A stretch of 64,000 nucleotides of DNA from assembly GCF_032854445.1 (NCBI RefSeq), contig NC_088306.1, positions 17,953,764 to 18,017,763 of the forward strand, read 5' to 3'. This DNA is from Liolophura sinensis. Taxonomy: Eukaryota; Mollusca; Polyplacophora; Chitonida; Chitonidae. Both the position numbers and the translations under genes were made by a program. Position 1 is the stretch's first letter; every line of letters starts with the position of its first letter. The notes below the pieces were generated by a model. That model made no database searches, was not told where the DNA came from, and saw only the letters and a list, made by a program, of their open reading frames with translations. Below, one piece after another: positions 26,550 to 39,995 of this stretch.

Positions 26550-27766
26550 GGTACTGGCCCCTTGGACTGGGACTCTGCGATTTCTTCGTTACTTCTGACG
26601 TACTGATGTGTACATCTTCCATCATGCACCTCTGTACAATATCACTTGAGCGATACCTGGCCATCCGCTTTCCATTGAGGACCAGAAATAAGTCAAAGCA
26701 TATAGTCATTTTAAAAATCGGGTTGGTCTGGGCCATTTCCCTTGCTATTTCCAGTCCTATAACTGTGCTAGGTTTTGTTAACTCCGCCAACGTTCTCAAC
26801 AACAGGCACTGCGTCCTGGCTAATGACTACTTTGTGATATATGGCTCCATTTTGGCTTTTTTCATCCCACTCTTCATCATGATAGTAATGTACACTTTGA
26901 CCATCCACATCCTGTACAAACAGTCACAGATGTGTGGCTCTAAAGGCGAGAGGAAAGGCTCTCATCCGTTGGTGCGCCGATCAACCAGCAGTCGACACAG
27001 GACTAGAGACAATGCCGCGGCCAGGTCAAGGAGTTTACCCATGAGGCGTAAAAGTTTAGAGAAGCGAGGGCATCGTTCCACTAACCATTATAACCGTGAG
27101 GAGAACGGGACGTTTGGAAGGATATTCCGTAAAACACAATCCTCGTTGGACCAGCCTCTTTCTCAGACCTCAGAGACAGTTCCGCTCAAGAACACAGAGG
27201 CTCAAGACGGTTCTGCTCACCTAGACGAGAGCGCTCCACCCAGCCCTGAGGTCAGCTCGGGTCACGACCACGAACCTCCAAGATTGCTCCTACTCCTTAA
27301 AAAGCACAACCTTGCCATACGCGCCGCCAACTTGCTCCTTCTACGCAAGGAGGAGCTTCCCAAGGAGAACAATGTGCAGACAGAACAGAGAGCATCCAAA
27401 GTGCTAGGGATCGTCTTTGCAATATTCGTTGTCTGCTGGGCTCCTTTTTTCTGTGTCAATATCATGACAGCTCTTTGCAAGACCTGTTCGTTTGACCCTA
27501 CGCTGGTCACAGTGTTTGTCTGGCTGGGCTATTTGTCTAGTACCCTCAACCCTATCATTTACACAGTATTTAATCGGGTTTTCAAGGTGACTTTCTGGAA
27601 ACTGCTTTGCTGCAGGTACAAGAAGCTGGGTCGGGCGAGGCATTCACACAAACCCAAGGCAAAACGGCAAAGTCAGTATCACAGTGTCCGCTGCCAGCCC
27701 AGCTTCAGGGTGTCTAATAATGACACCATCAGTGCCATGAACACACAAACTGATACTATGATCTAA
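26550..27766 (+). CDS. 5-HT2: 5-HT2-like serotonin receptor A, terminal exon with TM3 to C-terminus
   Basis: This exon completes receptor A; the spliced product is 523 residues counted from codon 23, or 512 from the ATG at 56. In that numbering C128 is the TM3 disulfide cysteine, paired with C206 in ECL2. D135 is the amine-binding D3.32, and SIMHLC followed by ERY (152-154) is typical of 5-HT2. TM5 is about 214-238 and TM6 about 402-426 with CWAPFF (414-419), TM7 about 436-458 with NPIIY (452-456). A CC pair at 472-473 could be palmitoylated. KVLGIVF and VNIM in TM6 and LGYLSS in TM7 also match 5-HT2. ICL3 is long (about 244-398) and Arg/Ser-rich. The stop is TAA at 27764. The frame stays open upstream to an ATG at 26339, but that segment contains the pyrimidine tract and is taken as intron. 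A dopamine or adrenergic receptor fits less well. Confidence 0.9.
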
Positions 27767-27825
27767 ACAACGCCAACAAAACTGTTTACTTTCCCTATCT
27801 GATATTTATACAAATCCCTAATATA

Positions 27826-27831
27826 AATAAA
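27826..27831 (+). promoter_or_regulatory. Candidate polyadenylation signal of receptor A
   Basis: AATAAA lies about 60 bp after the stop codon, in AT-rich 3' flanking DNA. It would give a very short 3' UTR; other downstream signals could also be used. Confidence 0.55.
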
Positions 27832-28610
27832 CAAAGTTTGCAATATTCGTATTACCATGTTGTATATGTCTACCATTAGCTGATATCAGCAGTATGTTTA
27901 TTTGATCAGGTTTCACTTTGGCTTCAAATCTCATTCCAGGACCCTAATTAACCCTTTAGGTTTAAGGCACCCGTCTTAATCATATGAATTATGTACCTGT
28001 TTTCTTTTTTCTTTTAACACTTTCTGTGAGTCTTCAACCACTAGAGCACTTTTTGGAGAGAAATTTATGAATACACTTTACATGAAATTGACACTAAAAT
28101 GATTTGCTTGCATCACTAAAGATGCAAGCTTTATAAAATTGTGCACCCTACAGTTCTTTCAAAATGTTTCAAAATATTGGTGGTAGAGGCGGTTGAAAAA
28201 TTTGAAGCATTAGGGAACAAGTTGTTGTATTTTTACTTATTGGATTGGTGAGTAATGTCCTATTTCAAGATTGCTGTTTCTACAGGAGAAGACGACAAAG
28301 TATCATTTTTTTTAAATACATGATTGGTTACATAAAAATTATTTTCAAGAAATGAAATGTAATATTGGCAATGATAAACTTGATAGACTGATGTCTAATT
28401 TACTACTCATCCAACTCAGATAGCCAACATCAGGGCGACACAAACCAGATTGTCAGTAATTAATACACTCAACCACCAGTCACAGCAGCAAACACAAAAC
28501 TACAAGTACACAGCATGCTAATTAGCATTATTGTTTCAGGGCTAAAATAGCATGGTTATGATCCTGCCCAATGCTGTTCTTTAAAATCATGCAATTTTTC
28601 AGGATAAATC

Positions 28611-28664
28611 TATTATTATTTCCATGGTGTTTCATGGTACACTCAAGAAGATTTCACTTGAAGC
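28611..28664 (-). mobile_element. Degenerate SINE tail fragment
   Basis: TTTCCATGGTGTTTCATGG followed by TACACTCAAGAAGATTTCAC matches the SINE tail and body start with several changes. Confidence 0.55.
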
Positions 28665-29544
28665 TGAAAATGTTTTTTGTATCAAAATGGTTTTGCAAGC
28701 TGTGCACGTTTAAAGCTTCTTCAGGAATTCAGCTGTGTTATTTTAATGTCACTGTTAATTAAATATCTTTTCACCATGTTAAAATGATTAAAGTTCAACT
28801 TCCACATGATTGGAAAAGAAAATACAACAGGAGGAAGAAAAAAACCTGATAAGAATGGCATCCAAGGAAATAATGCAACACTAGAAAATATTAAAAAACT
28901 TCAATGCACGCAAAAATTTGTTCAAAATTAGAGATAATTACAGTACAGGGTTGAAACCAGACAGAAAGGGAGGTTGATTCAAGACTGTTAAGAGGCAAGA
29001 CACAACTGCAACTCCTGTGATATTGAGTAACATAAAGTCTTCCACCAGAAACAAGTTGAATCCACATTTAGCTCAACAGCCCAATCTTTGTCCATTAGAG
29101 AAATCAATAGTATCGCTCAAGTGGGTCCAGCGTCATCCAGTTATCCCGTAATAAAGCAGCTAATGTATATGTTTGGAGACATAAATATGGAGCTGTCCAC
29201 AGCCTAAGCCGTTTATTCCCCTATTTATCAACCTGATTCATCGGGTCTGTGGTCTTTTGAATGGTTTGCCAACACCAATCAAAATCAAGAAGAACACCGA
29301 TCTGCACACCATGAAGGCTTTTTACAAATGCCCCACTCCCTCCCCCACCCCACTGCACTTTTCATCTCGTAAGATTCACCATTCAGGTACCAACATCTCT
29401 CTCCCATTATAGGCCATTTGCAGCTGCAGTTTTGTTTCTAGCAACTTAATATTACAAAATTCTTACAGCAAACTTTAAATAATTAATAAATTAAAGAACA
29501 TGCTATGTTTGTAACAAACCTAACAATTTAAATATCATGCATCA

Positions 29545-29780
29545 TGTTTACAGTATTAAGAATGCATTTATACCACTATCTAATGTTTACAGTATTAAGA
29601 ATGCATTTATACCAGTACCTGATGTTTACAGCATTAATAATGCATTTATACCACTATCTAATGTTTACAGTATTAAGAATGCATTTATACCACTATCTAA
29701 TGTTTACAGTATTAGGAATGCATTTATACAACTACCTGATGTTTACAGTATTAAGAATGCATTTATACCACTATCTGGTT
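29545..29780. repeat. 39-bp minisatellite, 6 copies
   Basis: The unit starts TGTTTACAGTATTAAGAATG and repeats every 39 bp. Being 13 codons without stops in two frames, it generates two overlapping false peptides. Confidence 0.93.
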
Positions 29781-29901
29781 AAAGTTAATACAGTTAAAGT
29801 AACTATCTAAAAGTACATGTAACCATATTACATATCAAGCTATTCAAGTTAACATATTAGTCTCAGGCAAAACACATTTTTTTCATCACAATGTTCTGGA
29901 C

Positions 29902-30093
29902 TACTGTAATTCTTCAACCTTTTGCAAGGGGTATATTCAAACACATTCTGACAACATTATTCTATGAAAGATGATAAGATTATATTTTTTGTGAAGCCCT
30001 GACACTGGCCAACCAAAACACTGTTGTTTTATCTTCAAAATCAAATTTAAAAAGTGCATAAAATAAATGCGGGAAGGTTGAGGAATTAGGGTA
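29902..30093. mobile_element. MITE-like element with terminal inverted repeats (192 bp)
   Basis: The left end TACTGTAATTCTTCAACCTT and the right end AAGGTTGAGGAATTAGGGTA are inverted copies (17 of 20 match). No coding sequence is inside. Related copies are at 34099, 50889 (opposite orientation) and 63961. Confidence 0.75.
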
Positions 30094-33000
30094 CATTGTA
30101 AGATTCAACCCAGAAAATAACATCACTGGTCAACAGGAGACTGTTTTTCTACTCTTGTCCACATTAATTCCATAGGATTTATAATCATTGTTATTGCTGC
30201 TCTGGCTTTGCTTGCTTATAAATAATGGTGTAGTCTTTTATGCCGCGATACTGGTCTTCCCGAGCCTTGAACCTTGAGCCTTGAACACGGCATTATCTGG
30301 CTGATCAGATGGATAGTGCTTTTCCAAACACTGTGTGGTACTCGGACAAGTAGAGGCAATTCAAGAGACATCCTCATAAAAAAAACACTAGCATTCCAGT
30401 AATGAAAATAAGGTAAAGACATGAAGAAAACCAGCAGTCTGCCACGTCTAATGGAAACAAATATATTTCAGTATAGACAGCCTAAATGCGGATTCCTGTC
30501 TCTTCCCACTTAATAGAGTGCTCTTCTGTCACGGAGGTGAAAACTGGTCCCTCTGTCCATTTTCCCCGCCTCACATGATTTAATGAGCCAATTCAGAGTG
30601 ATTTAGTACTGCCACTTGGCCAGGCCTAAAGTTAACCATCTCCCAGCATTCATCAGTGGTGGAGAAGCAGACAATGGAGTCTTCTTCGTACTGATGATTT
30701 TATTCGCTGAGAGCTTCAAGAAGGGTGTAAAAAGTTTTTCTACTTCACTGGAAACCATGGATACGAGGTGTTCAGAATATTTAACTGTTTAACCTGTCAA
30801 GAAGGAACAAACAGCGGTTTGAATGCTTTAACTGCATGACTGATTGATTTAAGTTGAACACGTTAATTGTTTTGATAGTTAGCCGTGCCTTAAAACAACC
30901 ATCTTTATAGCATCTATATGATTTTACAAAAAAAAAAACTGCAGCAAAACGTGATACTACAATAGGCTAATTCTCATCATGTAAATGTCATTTTAATTTC
31001 AATGTTTCATTAGTGTTTTTTACGTCACTGTACGAAGTAATTTTTCACTTCATATACAACCGAAGCCTGGAAAGCCTGGAAGCCTGGCAGCAAGACAAGG
31101 GCAATGTCCCGCACCAAATAGTACTTTGACAGAAACCAACTGTTTGGCACAGGACATAACTGCCATGTATAAAATAACATTGTAACTTTATTATTACTGT
31201 GAATAACTGAAAGATTTGCCACTATCTCCTGTACTAACCCTACAGAGACATATTGCCAACGGCTAAAACATGTTGATTTTTGATACACGTCATCTACATA
31301 AAGTTGAGACTTTCAGAGATGTCTACTGACATGGATTTGACTTGAAGTAAACAATCAAATGTTGAGTATTATCCGAGGTTTCTCTTCCACCAACAACTCG
31401 CTCAAGTCACTACAGTAACAAACATGGCCGATGACTGACTTTTTGGACTGGGCTACCTCCCCTTGATGCATCTCATTTTTGTATTTAGTTGAACCAACTG
31501 GCCAGACACCAGACAAACCCATTCGACTTGTTACAGCAACAACCTGCACTCATTCCCGAGACCTCCCTGGTCAAGGGCAGACAGGCTCCTATGCGATTAA
31601 TGCCTTAACCAATCAAAACTAGGAAAAACCTATAAATGTTAAAATGAAAGTATTACGAGACAAAGATTCCACCTGAACTACAAGTACGTTATATATCTGA
31701 AAAAAAATCTGCATTAGGATGCAGGCAGCTTTGAATAAATTCATTTTCAAACAATTGATTCAGATGATATCAGCTGTTATGTCTAAGCAGACTATGTTCT
31801 TTTGGAAAAAAAAAACATATCACAATATGATTATTTTTGCAATGCTGAGCTTGTAAAACTCTTTCCAGTCTTCAGCAAAGCTACATACTCTTACTTTCGC
31901 CCGATACAGCGACACATTTTTTGGACTATTCATAAAGCCTTAAGGTACATTTAGTACACAAGCACTGCAGCGATTAGCAGAAAATGGTGTATTTCTACAA
32001 CCATTCTAACTTCTTGGTGTAGTCAATCCCATCTTCTACTGGTACATGAGGTCATTTCAACTCCCTTCAGTTGAATCTATTTGGAAAAAAAACTTTTCAT
32101 GCAAAGTTTCATCGCAGGCGCCCTCTGTTCAGAAATCAATAATGCATGAGATTTGTAAAATAGTGCGGATCGGATTGTAAATATGAAATATCACACAATC
32201 AAACCTGGAATAAATGAGTCTGATTTATCGCAATGTTGATCTGCTGGATTGCAGTTATTATTACTTTGTTGGTTCGATTTCTGATTTATATTGAAAAAAA
32301 ATGTGATAGGCAAACATCATTATTAACGAGTTCGTAATGCGGTGAAATTCTTGTATAAACATGAAGTTAACATGTCATACAGGAACAACACCTGTTACCA
32401 ATGAGATTTCCAGTTACAAAATATGCGGATAAAAGTGAAAAAAAAACTGATATAATCATCAAGGATCTGGTGGTTTTAAAAACCAGGGCAGAAAATTTAT
32501 CATAGTCTAATTAAATCTGTGGGAACAGGACTTGTACAATCACAATCAATTTATGGGGGACACTATCCGTTAAAACTTTCTGCCATAATTTTTTCCTTTC
32601 TTTATTCTTACAAGGTCTATGATGGCTTGCCTGCTGGTTGGCAGATTGATTAATTATGAATTAAAAACTATGCTAGGGCTAAAGAATTACAAGGACACAG
32701 CGGGAGTGGATGGCTTACATGTAACTACGCAATGAGAATTTCAACTTTTAAGAAAAAATGGAGTGTTTCAAAGAAATAGCAAATTGACCCAACAGGGTTC
32801 CAAGTCCAATAATCTTCAGGAAAGGGAAGAACAGCAGGTGAGAACTTCTGGAAAAGACAAATTATTCTGTTGGGTAAAATGGAGGCACAGATTGACGCAC
32901 TAATTGACAGATTGATGAGAAAGCAGTTAAGTTTACTGGAGGAGGAAACCTGAGGAAACCAGGGGAAACTATCATAACTACCAACTAACAGACAACTGCC

Positions 33001-33412
33001 TAAAGCTGTAATTAAAACCAACAGAAGCTGGGATTGGAATGAAATTTAGTGGCTTAACAACAGTGCTGTAATACTGCACTCTTCTCACGGAGAAGCCTGA
33101 TGGAACCTCATTTGTACAGGCATGGTTATCTTCCTAGAGAACCTCAAAGACGGCTCACTCAGCTAAAAGATGTCTAAACAAAACAAAACTTTCTTGGAAA
33201 GTGAAAGGCACGTTCAACAAAATGTGATCTGCCATTACAGATGTCTGCAAAACTAAAGCTTGCGCACTGTACATTAGGAGGTCATTGAATGGGCAATCAT
33301 TGGTTGATGCATGATCCAATCCAAAAATGGACCCTGTAAAACATCAAAAAAGGTTGAAATAAACCTTTAATACTTGAATATAACACACAAAACGTTTAAA
33401 GTACACAGTACT

Positions 33413-33605
33413 ATATTTCACCTAAAGTTTGGAATGTAAAAATGTACTTTCAAAAGCACATGAAGGCTTTAAAATGATAACTTTGATGCCAATACTTTTG
33501 TTTTTCTTATATAAAATCCAACTTTACAAAACAAACTCTTAAGTGGCCCTACATGTATAGGGTAGATAAATCAATCAATCAGAATCAAGCAAAATGTGTC
33601 ACATG
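33413..33605. repeat. Dispersed repeat, copy 2 (first copy 9451-9637)
   Basis: Same order of blocks as 9451-9637, with moderate divergence. It sits between the two receptor genes. Confidence 0.6.
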
Positions 33606-34098
33606 AAAAATGTCTTTGTACGAAATCAAGCCGCACAAAGCCAACAGTGTACCCTGGGCTGATGGACAGACAGATGAACGCCCATCTCCTCAAAGTCTAC
33701 TCATCCTTTGTAACTAGCGATGCTATCTAATAATTCATTGATTTGTAAATTAAAGGAGAAATCTCCCGACACCTGGATATTACTACAGCTAACAACTGTG
33801 GTCAAATGATCATCAAAAATCCCCTAGGTGCACATGCACCAGAAATCTCACGTACAAGCAGGACGCACATCTCTGAATTATTGCGACAAATGATTTTCCG
33901 AATGAATTAACACCAGCTGTCACTTGTGGCGAGATGATTGGACAAGCCTGTATCTAGGTACACGGTTACGGATTGTGCTTGTATATATGTAGAGCAACAG
34001 ATTGTATGAGCGTACAGGAGAGCACCTGATACAGCTGGAGTCAATCCCTATGAACCAATTAGAGACCCACATGAAATCAAAGGACAACCTATTACATG

Positions 34099-34283
34099 TA
34101 CTGTAATTCTTCAACCGTTTTACATGTTTGCAAGATGTTTATTCAGGCATATTCTAAAGGCATTATTTTATGTAGACTCTGAAATTGACCAACCCAACCA
34201 ATGTAGTTTTGTCTTGAAAATCAGACTTAAAATGTGCATAAATTGCAGCTCTCTCAACTGCAAAAATGTTGAATGGTGGTTAT
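34099..34283. mobile_element. MITE-like element, second copy
   Basis: The left end TACTGTAATTCTTCAACC and the interior (GACCAACCCAACCAATG, then AAAATGTGCATAAA) match the 29902 element. The right inverted repeat is degenerate. Confidence 0.65.
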
Positions 34284-35009
34284 AACATTGGATCCTTCCT
34301 TCAAATGAGAGACTGCGACTTAACTGACTTTACGGTATCTTGGTGAATTAAAGGTGTTACGCTCCTTACAGCGACACCCTGGCCAGGCATCAAGGCACAG
34401 AGCTAATTTGCCATGATCGGAAAAATTCAGCTTTGGAAAACATCTGTTTACCAACAGACAGTAAAACACACATAACGACGAATAGCTTTGTTCAACTGCC
34501 AAAGTACACACACGAGGGAAAATTCAACACAGTCAACCTGTATGTATAAATTGTAACTATATTTACAAAAACAGGCAACATGGAGAAAAAGCATGACAAT
34601 AATGAAAAATAATCAACTGGGTTTGAACTCCACACTATCAGATATCATATACAATGCTTCTGGTGCTGAAAACCACCACAGCATCTTGATCGAGTTAGGC
34701 CTTGGCAATCACCGCCCCTGATTAAGTATGTACATTTCAGGCTGCTAGGCACATGGTGTCCAATCACTCCACTCCCTGGGCTCAGTTCAGTTTTGAGGGC
34801 GGGCGAGGGCAGAGTGCATGTACGTGTCAAGAAATGTTAAGAGACTATAAAGATACATAATTTTGGTGTAAATAGTTAGAAGGAATATGCGGTGTTGTGT
34901 GTTGTTTTCTTTAAAAAGATCCTCGGTCCAAGCCATGGCATACGGCGTGTAGTTACTTTTCTGTCCAGCATCCTAAAGCCCATCTCTTCCTACGGGCATG
35001 TAAGGTCCA

Positions 35010-35257
35010 TTTGATTTATTCAGTTGATTGGTGTTTTATGCCATACTCAGGAATATTTCACTCACACGACGGTGGCCAGCATTATGGTGGGAGGAAACTG
35101 GGCACAGCCAGGGGGGAAAACCTTAACCATCTGCATGTTGCTGGCAGACCTTCCCGCATAGGGCTGCAGAGGAAACCAGCATGAGCTGAACTTAAACTCA
35201 TAACAACCGCATTGGTGAGAGGCGCTAACTCGCTAACCAGGTGAGCCAGAGAGGCCC
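35010..35257 (-). mobile_element. Full-length tRNA-derived SINE, same family, with TSD
   Basis: Same body and head as the copy at 21465. The 14-bp flanks GCATGTAAGGTCCA (34996-35009) and GCATGTAAGGTCTA (35258-35271) differ at one base and mark a target-site duplication. The tRNA-like promoter is diverged. Confidence 0.88.
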
Positions 35258-38200
35258 GCATGTAAGGTCTAGACCTGAATAGAAACTGGAAACCACAATA
35301 TTTCAAAATCACGGTTGAATTTGGCCTAATAAGAGTAACATGTTCTGGGCGAGTCATGACTCAAGGCACATTTGTGGATAGACATTTTTTGTATATTTCG
35401 TCATGGCTTTGGACATATTCCTGATAGCACGGGGGTATGGGGGAATGCCGTCGGGATTGTTGAGAATTACCCATGATGCATTGCAAACAGGGCTGGCTTT
35501 ACATGCAAACATGGAAAATTGTCCACTGATAGCTGTGGACAGGAGGGAGAGTTGTTCATTTGTGGATTTGAGAGACTGGCGGCCGACATAAATGGCAGGT
35601 AACCTGCTGCAATGTACAGCGAGACACAGTTACATGTATTTCCAACGTCTATGTTTAATTCACAGGCTTACATTTCTATTTCTGAAGTAGGGTGGTGTCA
35701 TATAAATATTTCCAACAAGAAAACTATAGACAGTAGTCCAAATCTGTTGGCATGCATCAGAAACTACATGCCTTGGGCTACAACTTGGTGCAAGTCTCAG
35801 ATTTGTAGCCTCGAAGTTCTCGAGTTTCAGGCCTTTGAAATCACGTGACTGAAAAAAGTTCTTGACCATATCTCAAAAAGTTACAAAGATGGGCAAAATC
35901 TGAAAGCAGATTCGGAATCAGTGTTGCCAAATACACCAGAATAGATGAAAACATTATCAAACTTGGATGCTTTCTACATCATCATAAATTCGGCCAATGG
36001 TGAGCTTCTAAAGTTTTCAATATGTGTCCAACTTTTTTTCAACTTGTTCTACCTGGGATTACTCTACAAATACATAAAATTTCAAAAGAATGCGTTCACT
36101 GGTTCTTGAGAAGATTTTTAAAGGTTTTGATCAAAATCCAAGACCGCCACCATGTCACAAGACCAAAGTTAACCAAAAACAGCCAAAATTTGCCTCGAAA
36201 CCTTGTTCCTAAGATTCAACAACATCCAAATTTCAACAACATCCAATAAAAATTTTTCTTTTCACAGTTCTTAAAGCTTTTAAAAAAAATTTCAGAAAAA
36301 AATAAATAGTCCAAACGATTTCAATGGGTGTCCCAGAGCTGAGCCACCCAAAATGACCTACAAATTTAACTAAATAACTATTTATTTCACCAGAGGTTGA
36401 AACATTACTATCTCACAACTGCCAATCACCAGAAACATTTCCATTTGAACTCACTGAAGGGAAACCCATTAGACATTACCTGTACCTATCATTTAGTCAA
36501 AAGTTGACATTTCTACCTTATAAATTCCCACAGAGAAAATGAAACACTGTTTTGTTATTCACATTTCTGACAGCTGAAAATTCAAATATCTGCGATGGCG
36601 ACCTGCACTTAACTGAGTTGGGTGCTTGGGCACTTTTCGATATTTCATTTATTTCGATCATGAATGCCTAAAAGGTGCGGTACTACCATTTATCTGATGC
36701 CTGATCAAAGCAATTCATGATCGCAAACCTTCTGCCAAGCTGCGGCTACATGTAATTCAACTGATTCTGTGACAGCAATGAGCGTTCAACCGTAACGGCA
36801 TCGAGGTCAGCAAGCCTTTAGCCAGGTTAAAGCTCCACAACAAGCCCTAATACTATCAACAATCGCAGATTTTTTCGGTCCACTGTTTGATATAACTTTT
36901 AATAACACACTTGTTATCAGGCTGACTACTTCAGATCCCTATAGGTTCCTGCACAATAGATGTCACAGCCGTCTACAGCTGTGTAACCTGTGGTTATTGA
37001 CAAATGTAAACATGGCCAATCTGGATTGCACTAAAGGTCAGCCAAGATCAGACTTGATCTGATAGAATCGTCTGTGCTGTCGGCTACAGCGCACTCTATT
37101 TGCACAGACACGCACACATATGAATCTCTGTAAAAAGAGATAGAAATGAAATACCAGAGTTTGAGTGTGCACAGAGTGTAAACACGCTGTTTATACCCAG
37201 CAGATAAAAAATCCGCATTAAGTGCTAGACCAAATAGCTAGGGTTTACAATCTAAATCAGAAAAGAGAATATTACTGATAGTGTTTACCCTCTAGAATTT
37301 TTCACTTACATGACCACATTCAGGATTATTATTTTATTTTTAAACTGTGCAATATTGCGATGAAAAATGTCTGGCACTGTCAGTAACCTTCTGCAATTAT
37401 TTTATGAACTGTGTATACAATTTTTTTTCCTCCATAGTCAGGGAAATTAAATTAGAAATTATTACATAGTGTAATGAGATGGAATGTAAGACATGGATTA
37501 CATTTGCTTGCCTGGGATTTTATAAGGTTTCCATCACTTAATATTTGTCATATCATAGTAGAAAGCTATCTTTTTTCTTGTAACAGGCCAGTCCAAATTG
37601 TAATACACTAGGTATTGGAGGCACTGCCTCACTGGAATATGGTCAAGACACCAGACATGACACCCTGCATATAAAGCTTACTGACACAAAACCATTGAAG
37701 ACTACTATACCTGATCTTTTAAAATATAAAACAATTTTAAAGTTTCCAGGACCACCTGACCACAAGTCTGGCTTATAACATTATTCTACAGATGCTTGAA
37801 ATATGCAATATATATAAACAGTGTACATCTATCAAAATTATTGCTTTGTTTAAATTATTTAGGGGAAATCTAGGGAGCCACATTTCTTCAAAGATCACAA
37901 ACGATGTTAGCTGTCAGAACTAACAGTTAAGCTGAAAAGCACAGATGATTTGATATAAGACAAGAACTTTTCAATGTACTTTCACATTCCCACTTTATCA
38001 AGCATAAAGAGCCTGTCAGATATACATATCTTGGTTTGGGATAGGATGCGCTGTTTTACTGTTTCCAGCACAACCACATGCATTTCTTGAGTGGATACAA
38101 TACTTCCATCCAACATGCAAATGAGAAACAATATATCAGGGGAGACAACTTCATCAATTCACTAGCTCCACTGAAAAACAAATAGTGTTCTCCCCTTTGT

Positions 38201-38498
38201 GATCCATAAAAAAATTCCTGTAAATGGAAATATGAAAATATACACAAAGCTAAAAAAAAAAAAGAAAAGAGAAATGATAGGTTGTGATGGTGGCTCTACA
38301 TTACCCAATCCTTCAGAAAATCCAAGTCTTACCTGAAAGCAAAAAAGAAAAAAATAAATAACATAATTACATATCAAGGCAACTCCAAGACATGACACAT
38401 TTCATAATTTTTGTGCTGGATTTGATAAAGAAAGGGTAAAAACAGTTTTTTTTTACTTAACAAATCGGTGCATGCTAAATGCAACCTTATTCCTGAAA

Positions 38499-38949
38499 GG
38501 CAAAGAAAGCACTAACATGAAGTATATATCAGATGAAAAACCATTAAACACTGTCTAGAGAAATAGCTCCACTTGGACTTTTTTTTTAGAACTTTTTTTC
38601 AACCTCGTAAAATACATTTAAACTTTGGATTGTATGTCATCCTTTTCTGACATTTTACTGGAACTATTGATCAAAAGTTGATTTTTACAATTTCACACAC
38701 ACAGATTTCTTGATTTCATCACACAAAATGCATATACACACATGCATGTCTGACTCAAAATGTATACACATATCTTTGTCAAATAGATGTTGAAACAAGT
38801 TTTTCAAGCAAAATATATGGATGTGACATCATTATGGGTCCCTTGGGTCTTTGTTGAAAAAATTCTAAAAATATGATCAAACCATTGACCCAGACAGTGT
38901 TTAATGGCTTTTCATCTGATATATAGCTTACTTTAAAGTGTTCTTTGCC
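38499..38949. mobile_element. Fold-back element with 58-bp inverted arms
   Basis: The left arm (38499-38556, containing ATCAGATGAAAAACCATTAA) and the right arm (38892-38949) are inverted copies with about 48 of 58 bases matching by eye. No coding frame lies between. A single-arm relative is at 10086-10215. Confidence 0.75.
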
Positions 38950-39655
38950 TTGAATATTTTTACACAGGAAGGAGCATACCTAAAGATATTTTCGTACAAT
39001 ACTGCAGACTCAATTCCCTTTAAAAGTATCAACATCACAACAGCAGAGTGATCTCCCTTGGTGACATGTTACATTGGCACAATGACTTTTGATAACCTTC
39101 ATGCCCTTTAAAGCCTAAATCTAAATAATCCTGGAGTTTAATGCAAATGCATTTGGCTAATTCCATTACCAAATATATCATTTTGAATCACACTATACGC
39201 CATAGGCTATTGACTCAATCCCTGCCCTGGACATGAAATGTCTGGATTCCCATACTCTCATTATAAAGACAACATGCCTTTCATCAAAACTGCATACAAT
39301 TGTGCATCATAATTACAAGATTGTTGTTATATTTTGATCGTAATCCCAAAATTTCACACTAGGCAAACCTACATGTGAGTCACTTAGAGCTTCATATTAA
39401 TTCTTCAACAAAGGGAGAAGACTCTTTTAGCCACACAGCAGCATTAATCTCCCTTTGTACATTTCAATCGATATATGTGAAGGACGAATTTGACGATAGT
39501 AGATCATCAGGAATTTCTGGGAATTTTTTGCCAACCAATCACCTTGCAGTAATAACAGAATTCATATATTTTGTTACCCACTTAGCACAACAAAGTGGCT
39601 AGTTGTTGAAAAATTCCAGAGCATTTCAAATCATTTTCAACAATTACAGCTTAGT

Positions 39656-39995
39656 GAGTAAAACCAGAGCCGCCACGACAGTGTGATTGTTGGCATATGG
39701 TCATACACATTACCACTGAAATACGGCCTCTTATCAGTTTACCTCAGACAGGGTTTTATTCTAACTATCCTAGTAAATGCTATAATAATAGCAAGAAGAC
39801 CAGCATAATTTTGTTCCTGTAGACCAAATGATTGTGTAATTCTAGAAACAATTCGGCATCAGAGAGCGCAGAGAGTAAAACCAGAGCAGTGACAAGAGTG
39901 TGATGCTTGGCAAATGGTTTCATGTACCCAGTGAAATCCAGTCAATGTCAGTTAGGATTTTATTCCAACTGTTCATGTATATGCTTTAAAAGTAC
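39656..39995. repeat. Local direct duplication in the intergenic region
   Basis: GAGTAAAACCAGAGC and the following GTGTGAT, TTGGCA, ATGGT blocks occur at 39656-39785 and again at 39869-39995. Confidence 0.6.

Noticed and set aside
26416-27643. Minus-strand frames of 79-128 codons under the receptor A terminal exon
   Set aside because: Shadows of the plus-strand GPCR coding exon.
1-27766. Receptor A as a dopamine D2-like or adrenergic receptor
   Set aside because: SIMHLC in TM3, KVLGIVF and VNIM in TM6 and LQNxTNYFL at TM2 fit 5-HT2 better.
29537-29810. Two overlapping plus-strand frames with VYSIKNAFIPLS/MFTVLRMHLYHYL repeats
   Set aside because: Product of the 39-bp array in two frames.
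35403-35591. Small gene (62 codons, plus strand)
   Set aside because: No recognisable domain, splice signals or conservation evidence; length is within chance for this window.
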